A stretch of 8,454 bases of DNA from Bacteroidota bacterium (GCA_006226555.1 SBGS01000197.1:1-8454); one strand, 5' to 3'; counted from the stretch's first letter, positions 1-6,205 are shown. Program-made: numbers and translations. Notes: a model not told the origin generated them from the sequence alone.

Positions 1-1110
1 GATGCAATTCACCCGGGCTATGGATTCCTTTCTGAGAATGAAAAGTTCTCGCGTGTTTGTCAGGAACATAACATCAAGTTTATCGGAGCTACCCCTGAGC
101 AGATATCTGCAATGGGTGACAAGTCCAATGCAAAAGCAACTATGATTGCTGCTGGGGTACCTTGTATTCCTGGTTCTGATGGATTATTGAAGGATCTTGA
201 TGATGCGAAGAAAGTTGCTAAAAAGATCAAATACCCGGTTATCTTGAAGGCTACTGCTGGAGGTGGAGGAAAGGGTATGCGTGTTGTTTGGAAAGAAGAA
301 GATCTAGAGTCAGCTTGGAATAACACACGTCAGGAAGCTGGAGCGGCATTCGGTAACGATGGTATTTATATGGAGAAATTCATTGAAGAACCACGTCACA
401 TTGAGATCCAGATCGCTGGTGACCAGTTTGGAAATGCTTGTCACTTGTCTGAAAGAGACTGTTCTATTCAACGTCGTCATCAGAAACTAGTAGAGGAAAC
501 ACCTTCTCCATTCATGACGGAGGAACTGCGTGAGAAAATGGGAGAAGCAGCCATTCGTGCTACTAAAGCTGTGAACTATGAAGGAGTAGGTACTGTTGAG
601 TTCCTGGTGGATAAAAACAGAGATTTCTACTTCATGGAGATGAATACACGTATTCAAGTAGAACATACCATTACTGAGGAGGTTATTAATTACGACCTGA
701 TCAAGGAGCAGATCAAGATCGCTGCTGGTGAGAAGATCTCAGGTAAAAATTATTATCCTCAGCTGCATGCGATCCAGTGTCGTATCAATGCGGAGGATCC
801 TTATGCGGATTTCCGTCCTTCTCCAGGAAAGATAACGAGCTATCATTCTCCGGGTGGACATGGAGTAAGAATTGATACGCACGTATATGCCGGTTATGTT
901 ATTCCACCGAATTACGACTCAATGATCTCTAAATTGATCGTGGTAGCACAAACGAGAGATGAGGCAATCACAAAGATGAAACGTGCATTAGGTGAGTATA
1001 TCATTGAAGGAGTAAAAACAACAATACCATTCCACATAAAACTTATGGAGAACGAAGACTTCAACAAGGGGAACTTCACCACTAAGTTCATGGAAACATT
1101 CGATTTTTAA
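1..1110 (+). CDS. accC: Biotin carboxylase subunit of acetyl-CoA carboxylase, 5'-truncated by the window edge
   Basis: This is the ATP-dependent carboxylase that loads CO2 from bicarbonate onto the biotin of the carrier protein AccB, the first half-reaction of cytosolic malonyl-CoA formation. The reading frame is open from base 1 (first residues DAIHPGYGFLSEN), so 369 residues are visible and about 75 N-terminal residues lie outside. Visible family marks are the HPGYGFLSEN end of the N-terminal biotin-carboxylase domain, the ATP-grasp glycine loop GGGGKGMR (visible residues 87-94), the catalytic stretch EMNTRIQVEH with its Glu, Asn, Arg, Gln and Glu, and the C-terminal domain with RPSPGKI and GVRIDTHVYAGY carrying the bicarbonate-site Arg. 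The HTITEEV continuation after QVEH, in place of HPVTE, is the form I associate with Bacteroidota enzymes. The C-terminus appears complete. A strong terminator follows 10 nt after the stop, so the gene ends its operon; accB is probably upstream but unseen. A propionyl- or other acyl-CoA carboxylase biotin-carboxylase subunit cannot be wholly excluded. Confidence 0.93.
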   Translation, partial: DAIHPGYGFLSENEKFSRVCQEHNIKFIGATPEQISAMGDKSNAKATMIAAGVPCIPGSDGLLKDLDDAKKVAKKIKYPVILKATAGGGGKGMRVVWKEEDLESAWNNTRQEAGAAFGNDGIYMEKFIEEPRHIEIQIAGDQFGNACHLSERDCSIQRRHQKLVEETPSPFMTEELREKMGEAAIRATKAVNYEGVGTVEFLVDKNRDFYFMEMNTRIQVEHTITEEVINYDLIKEQIKIAAGEKISGKNYYPQLHAIQCRINAEDPYADFRPSPGKITSYHSPGGHGVRIDTHVYAGYVIPPNYDSMISKLIVVAQTRDEAITKMKRALGEYIIEGVKTTIPFHIKLMENEDFNKGNFTTKFMETFDF

Positions 1111-1120
1111 TGAATATATA

Positions 1121-1147
1121 AAGGACAGCTTCGGTTGTCCTTTTTTT
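1121..1147 (+). terminator. Rho-independent terminator of accC with a UUCG tetraloop
   Basis: AAGGACAGC (1121-1129), the loop TTCG (1130-1133) and GTTGTCCTT (1134-1142) form a 9-bp stem with one G-U pair, closed by the very stable C(UUCG)G tetraloop. Seven Ts follow at 1141-1147. It lies 10 nt after the accC stop codon. The base after the last T is the A of the next gene's ATG, so the terminator occupies the whole space where that gene's leader would be. Confidence 0.93.
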
Positions 1148-2653
1148 ATGATGATCACGGGAAAGAGCTATATTGGAAGAGAGTTGTCCGGAAAAGGAAA
1201 TGTTCATTACAGAACGTTCAATTCGAATGAAGAAAAGGAGAACCACTGGAATATAGTAGAGGTTGTTAGGGAAGAAATAGATAGTGCCCTTATAAAAGCA
1301 AAGCAAGCTTTTCTGAGTCTAGGAAAGATTACTGAGGAAGGACGTTCTAAGTTCCTACGCGAAATAGCCAACCAGTTAGATGAACACCGTGATGAGCTGT
1401 ACGAAGTGTATATGGCAGAGTCCAGTTTGACTAGATCGAGGGCGGAAGCAGAATTAAACCGAACCATAAATCAGCTCGAATTGTTCGCTGCGCACATTGC
1501 ATCGGATAGCTATCCCGAAACAGTGCGTCATTCCGGAGTGAACGATCTAAAAAAAACATATCTGCCACTTGGTCCTATCGCGGTATTTGGAAGTAGTAAT
1601 TTTCCATTTGCATATTCCACCATTGGAGGAGATTCGGCAAGTGCATTGGCTGCGGGTTGTCCTGTCATTGTGAAAGCTCATCCTATGCACGCCGGCACCG
1701 GCGAATTGGTTGCCAAATATGTCTTGATCGCAGCTGAGAAAACTGGTATGCCGGATGGAATATTTTCCAATTTGAATATCAGATCACATGATTTAGGAGC
1801 TTATTTGGTTCAGCATCCGGAAGTTAAAGGCGTTGGCTTTACCGGAAGTCTCACCGGAGGAAGGGCGCTATTTGAACTTGCACAGAAACGTGAAGTGCCC
1901 ATACCTTTCTTCGCTGAAATGGGTTCGTTAAATCCGGTTTGCATCCATCCATCAGCATTGTTGAATGCGGATTTAATTCAAAATTGGGCGAAAGCTTTTG
2001 CGAGGTCAATAAGTGATGGAGCAGGTCAGTTTTGTACCAAACCAGGTTTGCTTTTCGCGATCAAGGGTTCTGCTTTAGAATCATTTAAAATGCTATTGAC
2101 TGAAGAGTTAGAGCGTTGTGGTCATCACTCAATGCTTCATCCGGAACTCTACAATGGTTTTATGAATAAACTAACGGAAGCGTCTCAGGCAGGTGGAAAT
2201 CAAGTGCGTATGTTTGAGCAAAATACTTCTGCTTCTTCGGTTCCATCGTTTCTGCTTTCATGCACGAGTGAACAATTCTTGTCCAATAAAGATCTCAGAC
2301 ATGAAATGTTTGGTCCTGCTGCCATTGTTGTTGAGTGTCAGGATCTCACTGATATGAATAATGCAATTGCTGTTTTGGATGGTCAATTAACAGGTACCAT
2401 GTTGTATTCTGACACAATTGATCCTGGTCTTCGTATAATCTTCGAAACGATCAAGGAAAGAGTAGGGAGAGTGATTGTCAATGGCGTCCCTACCGGTGTG
2501 GAAGTCTGTGAAGCTATGCATCATGGTGGACCATATCCGGCAACTACTGATGCCAGATTTACAGCTGTTGGAACAAATGCGATACGAAGATGGCTTCGAC
2601 CTATCGTATATCAAAATGTACCAGAGGAATTGCTGCCTGACGAGCTGAAGTAG
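1148..2653 (+). CDS. NAD(P)+-dependent aldehyde dehydrogenase, 2-oxoglutarate semialdehyde dehydrogenase type
   Basis: This 501-residue protein is a full-length member of the aldehyde dehydrogenase superfamily, expected to oxidise an aldehyde to the acid in the cytoplasm. Visible catalytic features are Asn151 in GSSNFPF (oxyanion hole), Lys176 in IVKAHP (cofactor site), FTGS with the glycine motif at 231-238, the general base Glu257 in FFAEMGSLNPV, the nucleophile Cys296 in GAGQFCTKPG and HEMFGP at 385-390. The combinations AEMGSLNPV and GQFCTKPG, and the N-terminal MITGKSYIG, are typical of the 2-oxoglutarate semialdehyde (2,5-dioxopentanoate) dehydrogenase subgroup, which works in hydroxyproline, arabinose or glucarate breakdown. 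None of the usual partner genes (proline racemase-like epimerase, dihydrodipicolinate-synthase-like lyase) is nearby, so the substrate is inferred only from sequence type. The ATG at 1148 (or 1151) immediately follows the accC terminator T tract; no TAnnTTTG promoter element or ribosome-binding site is visible upstream. The stop codon abuts the end of the opposing SDR gene. Confidence 0.88.
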   Translation: MMITGKSYIGRELSGKGNVHYRTFNSNEEKENHWNIVEVVREEIDSALIKAKQAFLSLGKITEEGRSKFLREIANQLDEHRDELYEVYMAESSLTRSRAEAELNRTINQLELFAAHIASDSYPETVRHSGVNDLKKTYLPLGPIAVFGSSNFPFAYSTIGGDSASALAAGCPVIVKAHPMHAGTGELVAKYVLIAAEKTGMPDGIFSNLNIRSHDLGAYLVQHPEVKGVGFTGSLTGGRALFELAQKREVPIPFFAEMGSLNPVCIHPSALLNADLIQNWAKAFARSISDGAGQFCTKPGLLFAIKGSALESFKMLLTEELERCGHHSMLHPELYNGFMNKLTEASQAGGNQVRMFEQNTSASSVPSFLLSCTSEQFLSNKDLRHEMFGPAAIVVECQDLTDMNNAIAVLDGQLTGTMLYSDTIDPGLRIIFETIKERVGRVIVNGVPTGVEVCEAMHHGGPYPATTDARFTAVGTNAIRRWLRPIVYQNVPEELLPDELK

Positions 2654-3706
2654 TTATTTCTTCGGTATTTGATTTCCATCGATAAGAAACTGAAAGAACT
2701 CAACAGCTGATTCTACAACCGGACGATATGTCATTTGGAGTTCTCGAATACTCTTACTGTTATCCGCTTTCCATGGGTAACCAATATTCTTAGATACTTC
2801 TTTACGCGACATTCCAACGGCAGGAGCTATAAGCCAGATCAACCATTTGGGTATTTTGCGATCTCCGATCGGGTAAGAGGGGAATTTTCTTTTTAGCTCT
2901 TTAGCAACTGACCCAAAACTTGAACTTTCTCCCGAAATTATGTATCTACCTGAAGCTTCCGGTGAAAATGCTGCCCTGAAATGTGCCTCAGCGAGGTCAC
3001 GGACATCCACTGCACCTATGTTGTATTCAGGCGCGCCCATTTTGAAATCTCCTTTACCGATCTGCTTAAAGATTGAGAAGGATTCAGAAGTTGCATTCGG
3101 ATTAATTCCCGGTCCAATAACGAGAGAAGGATTAATAACGATGAGATCCCAGCGACTTTGTTGCTGAGCGATTTTCCATGCCTCTCTTTCTGCAAGAGTT
3201 TTGGAGTAAGAATAAGGTTGATGTTCAAGCGAAGAAGTCGTATTCCAATTTTCTTCTGTCATTGTTCCGTTTGGATAATTCAAAAGATCCACGGCATCTC
3301 CGTATATAGCCGCGCAACTGCTCGTTAAAACTACACGTTTAACGCTTTCTACACGATCTGCTGTTTCCAGCACATTTCTCGTACCTTTTAGTGCAGGGTC
3401 AATTAGATCTCTTTGGGCGTCTTCCACGTTGCGTACAAATGGTGAAGCTGTGTGAAAGATCAGTTCACAGCCTTTAGCTGCACTATCATAAGAGCCGTCA
3501 TTTAAAAGATCCGCCTCAAAGAAATGGATGTTACCCGGCAGTTTATCGGCAAGCTCTTTTAATGGAGCTGTTTTGGTTTCATTTTTCGGATCTCTCACAG
3601 CGGCATGTACAGTTAGACCTTCAGAGAGAAGTTTTTCTACCAATCTGCCGGCTACATATCCCGTTGCGCCGGTTACCATTACTGGTTTCGTTCGATCAAT
3701 GATCAT
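2654..3706 (-). CDS. Extended short-chain dehydrogenase/reductase, dihydroflavonol-4-reductase-like (NAD-dependent epimerase/dehydratase family)
   Basis: A 350-residue Rossmann-fold oxidoreductase. The N-terminus has the dinucleotide motif TGATGYVA (residues 12-19; Gly13, Gly16, Ala19) and Arg38 at the end of strand 2 in AAVRDP, which in this family favours NADPH. HTASP (85-89), LTSSCAAIYG with the catalytic Ser at 129/130, and Tyr165-Lys169 in PYSYSK complete the active site; INPSLVIGPG (191-200) is the usual extended-SDR loop. The HTASP plus R(D/N)P combination points to the dihydroflavonol reductase/cinnamoyl-CoA reductase/aldehyde reductase branch, so reduction of a ketone or aldehyde is the likely chemistry; bacteria carrying such genes usually make no flavonoids, so the plant name should not be taken literally. 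It is the second gene of an operon with the TetR regulator: its ATG overlaps the regulator's TGA in ATGA (3706-3703), implying translational coupling. It is therefore the prime candidate target, together with the regulator itself, of TetR repression. Confidence 0.85.
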   Translation of the reverse strand: MIIDRTKPVMVTGATGYVAGRLVEKLLSEGLTVHAAVRDPKNETKTAPLKELADKLPGNIHFFEADLLNDGSYDSAAKGCELIFHTASPFVRNVEDAQRDLIDPALKGTRNVLETADRVESVKRVVLTSSCAAIYGDAVDLLNYPNGTMTEENWNTTSSLEHQPYSYSKTLAEREAWKIAQQQSRWDLIVINPSLVIGPGINPNATSESFSIFKQIGKGDFKMGAPEYNIGAVDVRDLAEAHFRAAFSPEASGRYIISGESSSFGSVAKELKRKFPSYPIGDRKIPKWLIWLIAPAVGMSRKEVSKNIGYPWKADNSKSIRELQMTYRPVVESAVEFFQFLIDGNQIPKK

Positions 3707-4218
3707 AGTTCGTATTTGTTTAAAATAAGTTGTGTCAATTCCTGTGCATCGCCCTTTCGCAAAAGAATTTCTGTCGCAAGCCCATCGATATAGATTTCTA
3801 TCAGTTGTGCTTCTAGCTCTGGATTTTGATACGCAAGGGACCTAAATGCATGCGTCAACTTTTGGCGCAATGAGTCAAAAGCTCCTTCTTCGTATTCGGA
3901 GCGTTGCCATTTCAAAGTGTAGAGCAATTTCCAGAATTCATGGTCCTCTCCTGGGACCGATAATGGTAACTGAATGGAACGTTTAATCACCTCCTTTGGG
4001 TTGTTCAATGCTAATATCGGCTGTATGTAGGACTGTGAAATACTAATTCCATGAACGATAATAGCGTTTAAAAGCCCTTCCTTACTTCCAAAATGTCGAA
4101 ATATTAAGCCTTCCGAAACCGATGCTTCCACTGCTATTTGCCGTGTAGACGTACTGTCGTAACCCTTTGATGCGAATAAAGCGAGGGCGGTAAATAAGAT
4201 ATTCTCTTTTTTGGACAT
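3703..4218 (-). CDS. TetR/AcrR-family transcriptional regulator
   Basis: A 171-residue regulator when started at the ATG at 4218 (MSKKENIL), the canonical TetR N-terminus. The DNA-binding domain is clear: ILFTALALFASKGYDSTSTR, then IAVEASVSEGLIFRHFGSKEGLL (about residues 7-51), with the helix-turn-helix at roughly 25-44 and the conserved F-HF-SKE-LL end. The C-terminal ligand/dimer domain (about 60-171) is helical, divergent and on the short side for the family; no ligand can be read from it. An in-frame GTG at 4233 would add five residues (ITHF after the initiator), but it lies inside the palindromic operator and close to the predicted transcription start, so the ATG is preferred. The gene overlaps the downstream SDR by 4 nt. 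Promoter and operator lie immediately upstream, suggesting that it represses its own two-gene operon and is released by a small molecule, perhaps a substrate of the SDR (inference). Confidence 0.9.
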   Translation of the reverse strand: MSKKENILFTALALFASKGYDSTSTRQIAVEASVSEGLIFRHFGSKEGLLNAIIVHGISISQSYIQPILALNNPKEVIKRSIQLPLSVPGEDHEFWKLLYTLKWQRSEYEEGAFDSLRQKLTHAFRSLAYQNPELEAQLIEIYIDGLATEILLRKGDAQELTQLILNKYEL

Positions 4219-4219
4219 A

Positions 4220-4235
4220 AAGTGAGTAATCACTT
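4220..4235. promoter_or_regulatory. Palindromic operator candidate for the TetR-family regulator
   Basis: AAGTGA-GTAA-TCACTT is a 16-bp inverted repeat with perfect 6-bp arms (4220-4225 and 4230-4235). It sits 1 nt upstream of the regulator's ATG and covers the transcription start predicted from the TAGTTTTG element at 4244-4237. A palindrome of this size at the start of a TetR-family gene is the usual position for an autoregulatory site. It lies about 65 nt upstream of the ftsX promoter element, so it probably does not control ftsX directly. Confidence 0.65.
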
Positions 4236-4236
4236 A

Positions 4237-4244
4237 CAAAACTA
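4237..4244 (-). promoter_or_regulatory. Bacteroidota-type -7 promoter element of the tetR-SDR operon
   Basis: Read on the minus strand this is TAGTTTTG, a perfect match to the TAnnTTTG -7 element of Bacteroidota primary-sigma promoters. The expected start of transcription, a few bases downstream, falls near 4231, giving a leader of roughly a dozen bases before the ATG at 4218. No good -33 TTTG is visible; GTTCA near 4267-4263 occupies that position. The operator palindrome directly overlaps the predicted start site. Confidence 0.6.
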
Positions 4245-4300
4245 AATCATTTTTAAAATAAATGAACACTCGACATTGAAAAACTAATTTTAATAATAGA

Positions 4301-4329
4301 TTGTTGCATGTTAACCTGTTTTAAATTTG
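4301..4329 (+). promoter_or_regulatory. Bacteroidota-type promoter of ftsX
   Basis: TTG (4301-4303), an 18-nt spacer and TAAATTTG (4322-4329) match the Bacteroidota -33 and -7 consensus (TTTG and TAnnTTTG) well. The predicted transcription start falls at about 4333-4336, on or beside the GTG start codon of ftsX, so the transcript would have almost no leader. The divergent intergenic region 4236-4333 holds this promoter and the opposing tetR promoter; nothing else was recognised in it. Confidence 0.6.
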
Positions 4330-4333
4330 AGGT

Positions 4334-5221
4334 GTGGCAGTAGGTGCAGAAAAATATAACAGGAGGGGCTTGCGGACAAGTTACATCTCCACGGTCATTG
4401 GAGTTTCCTTGGTGCTCTTTATGATCGGATTAGTGTTGGGCGGTTATTTTGGATTGGAAAATATCCAAAAGCAAGCGAAGGAAAGTCTCCAGGCCGATAT
4501 CTTTTTTGCGCCTGATCTTACCGATGCCGATATCAAACAGATAGAGCAGGAATTAAAGACCTGGTCACAATTCAGCGAGGTTATGTTCGTCTCTCAGGAC
4601 AGAGCCCTGGAAGAATTTATTGGACTTGGAGAGAAGGACGAGGTGCTTGCGCTATTGGACGGTGAGAATCCGATACCCACGAATATTTCCTATAAGCCAA
4701 AAGAGGAGTATGCTTCCGTTGAGGGAATGGCCGAATTAAAAAAGGAGATAATTGAAGCATACGGGAGTCGTATTGAAACCATCAGTTATCAGGAAGAAAG
4801 CGTAGAATCTGTCAATCTTGGATTTAAGCAATTCGTGTTTTTATTTGGAGCGGTTGCTTTATTGTTAATCATTATTGCCGTTGCAATGATCAACAATACG
4901 ATAAGACTGGCCCTTTATTCAAAAAGGTTTTCGATCAAAACGATGCAGCTCGTAGGGGCAACTTCCTCATATATCAGAAAGCCCTTTCTGATACAATCAA
5001 TGGGAATAGGATTCATCTCCGGAATTATTGGTACCGCACTCTTAATGGCACTTTTTTATGCGTTGAACAATGCCCTTGATTCGATAGAGATAAGCTATGA
5101 TCTTATGACATTTGGCTTATTGATCGCTATACTTATACTCATCGGAATCATTATTTCATATATCTCAACTTGGTTTGCGCTTAACAAATATTTGCGCATG
5201 AAATTGGATGATTTATATTAA
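4334..5221 (+). CDS. ftsX: Cell division protein FtsX (ABC-transporter-like membrane subunit)
   Basis: A 295-residue inner-membrane protein that with the ATPase FtsE forms a complex coupling the divisome to activation of peptidoglycan hydrolases. The topology is typical: a short basic cytoplasmic N-terminus (EKYNRRGLRTSYIS), TM1 at about 18-40, a large extracytoplasmic domain (about 41-165) and three further helices at about 168-187, 219-243 and 258-280. The cytoplasmic loop after TM2 (INNTIRLALYSKRFSIKTMQLVGAT) is the conserved FtsX coupling segment, and MKLDDLY is the cytoplasmic tail. The GTG at 4334 is chosen because an in-frame TGA lies at 4328-4330 and because EKYNRRG matches the family's N-terminus. 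AGGAGG at 4361-4366, encoding Arg10-Arg11, resembles a Shine-Dalgarno before a TTG at 4370, but starting there would remove conserved residues. ftsE is not adjacent, which is common in Bacteroidota. Genes downstream are closely spaced (9 nt), so ftsX heads an operon. Confidence 0.93.
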   Translation: MAVGAEKYNRRGLRTSYISTVIGVSLVLFMIGLVLGGYFGLENIQKQAKESLQADIFFAPDLTDADIKQIEQELKTWSQFSEVMFVSQDRALEEFIGLGEKDEVLALLDGENPIPTNISYKPKEEYASVEGMAELKKEIIEAYGSRIETISYQEESVESVNLGFKQFVFLFGAVALLLIIIAVAMINNTIRLALYSKRFSIKTMQLVGATSSYIRKPFLIQSMGIGFISGIIGTALLMALFYALNNALDSIEISYDLMTFGLLIAILILIGIIISYISTWFALNKYLRMKLDDLY

Positions 5222-5230
5222 ATTTGATTC

Positions 5231-5476
5231 ATGGATCAGAAAAACAACCTTCCTTTCTCTTTTCAAAAGGAAAACTATAAACTTCTCTTGATCGGTCTTG
5301 CGATCAATGTTCTCGGATATATCCTCATGATTGGTGGAGCAGCAGAAGATCCGAACGAGTTTAATGCAAATGAGCTCTTCAGTTCTGTTCGCATAACATT
5401 ATCTCCATTTTTGATCGTCATTGGTTATGTTGTGATCCTGATTGCGATCATGAAAAAGACCAAAGTTCAGAAGTAA
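5231..5476 (+). CDS. Small DUF3098-family two-helix membrane protein
   Basis: An 81-residue protein of unknown function. It has a short hydrophilic N-terminus (MDQKNNLPFSFQKENYK), a hydrophobic helix at about 18-36 (LLLIGLAINVLGYILMIGG), a loop with AEDPNEFNANELFSSVRITLS (about 38-58), a second helix at about 59-74 (PFLIVIGYVVILIAIM) and a basic tail KKTKVQK. The FxKENYKLLLIGL...GY-LMIGG...DPNEFN...FS--RITLSP-LI-IGY pattern is that of DUF3098, found in Bacteroidota next to ftsX. It starts 9 nt after ftsX and ends 9 nt before truB, so it is co-transcribed with both. Conserved placement next to ftsX suggests, but does not prove, a role in the cell envelope or divisome. TAAATTTG at 5219-5226, overlapping the ftsX stop, resembles a -7 element but has no well-spaced -33 partner. 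Confidence 0.85.
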   Translation: MDQKNNLPFSFQKENYKLLLIGLAINVLGYILMIGGAAEDPNEFNANELFSSVRITLSPFLIVIGYVVILIAIMKKTKVQK

Positions 5477-5485
5477 TTCTTAGAA

Positions 5486-6187
5486 GTGTCATTATTAAAC
5501 GAATTCCGTGAAGGAAAAACAATCGTTGTAGATAAACCACTTGGCTGGACTTCATTTGACGTCGTCAACAAAATAAGATGGAACCTTAAACGCCGGCTAG
5601 GTGTTAAGAATATCAAGGTAGGACACGCCGGAACACTGGATCCATTAGCGACAGGTGTATTGGTGATCTGTACAGGTAAGCATACCAAACAGATCGAATC
5701 ACTTATGGCTACCGAAAAAAGCTACACCGGAAAAATCCTGTTAGGTAAAACGACACCTTCCTATGATCTTGAGACAGAATTCAATGAAGAGTTCCCAATC
5801 GATCATATTACTGAGGAGATGATCGAAAAGTGCCGAACTCAGTTTATTGGTGAGATCGATCAGGTTCCGCCATTGTTTTCTGCTAAACAAATTGATGGAA
5901 AGAGAGCATATGATCTTGCAAGAGCTGGTAAGGATGTGGTTCTGAAATCGAATAAAATCACAATAGTCGACCTTAGTCTAGAGAGAGTTGATGATGAAAC
6001 GTTGTTTTTTGAAGTAACATGTAGCAAGGGTACGTATATTCGATCACTTGCTTTTGATATTGGTCGAGCACTGAACACAGGAGGAACGCTAATTGAACTG
6101 AGAAGGACCCGATCCGGACAACAGGATTTGACTCAAAGCTTTTCGGTCGAAGAATGGATTGAGAAGATTCAAGAGGCAGAAGTGTAA
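5486..6187 (+). CDS. truB: tRNA pseudouridine(55) synthase
   Basis: A 233-residue enzyme converting U55 of the T-loop of tRNAs to pseudouridine. Motifs in order are VVDKPLGWTSFDVVNK (14-29), KVGHAGTLDPLATGVL (44-59) with catalytic Asp52, the conserved Tyr80 in KSYTGKILLG, QVPPLFSAKQIDGKRAYDLAR (126-146) and KGTYIRSLAFDIGRAL (181-196), followed by ELRRTRSG. The protein ends about 35 residues later, so the C-terminal PUA-like domain of longer enzymes such as that of E. coli is missing; short TruB proteins of this length are usual in Bacteroidota. The GTG start is forced: the frame is closed by the upstream gene's TAA (5474-5476), only three codons earlier, and no ATG precedes the first conserved motif. 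It is the third gene of the ftsX run. An undecaprenyl-diphosphatase gene often found just upstream in this phylum is absent. Confidence 0.95.
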   Translation: MSLLNEFREGKTIVVDKPLGWTSFDVVNKIRWNLKRRLGVKNIKVGHAGTLDPLATGVLVICTGKHTKQIESLMATEKSYTGKILLGKTTPSYDLETEFNEEFPIDHITEEMIEKCRTQFIGEIDQVPPLFSAKQIDGKRAYDLARAGKDVVLKSNKITIVDLSLERVDDETLFFEVTCSKGTYIRSLAFDIGRALNTGGTLIELRRTRSGQQDLTQSFSVEEWIEKIQEAEV

Positions 6188-6205
6188 AGAAAAGGCTATT
6201 TTAAT

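Noticed and set aside
2387..2614. Minus-strand open frame of 75 codons inside the ALDH gene, and similar short frames inside the accC, SDR, truB and queA genes
   Set aside because: They are antisense or out-of-frame to well-supported genes, have no recognisable domain and read like shadows of the real coding frames.
4219..4233. GTG start at 4233 giving a five-residue longer TetR protein
   Set aside because: The extra residues lie in the operator palindrome and at the predicted transcription start; the ATG at 4218 gives the canonical TetR N-terminus.
5486..6187. TruB truncated at its C-terminus (233 residues, no PUA-like domain)
   Set aside because: Short TruB proteins without that domain are usual in this phylum and all catalytic motifs are present, so this is not a broken gene.
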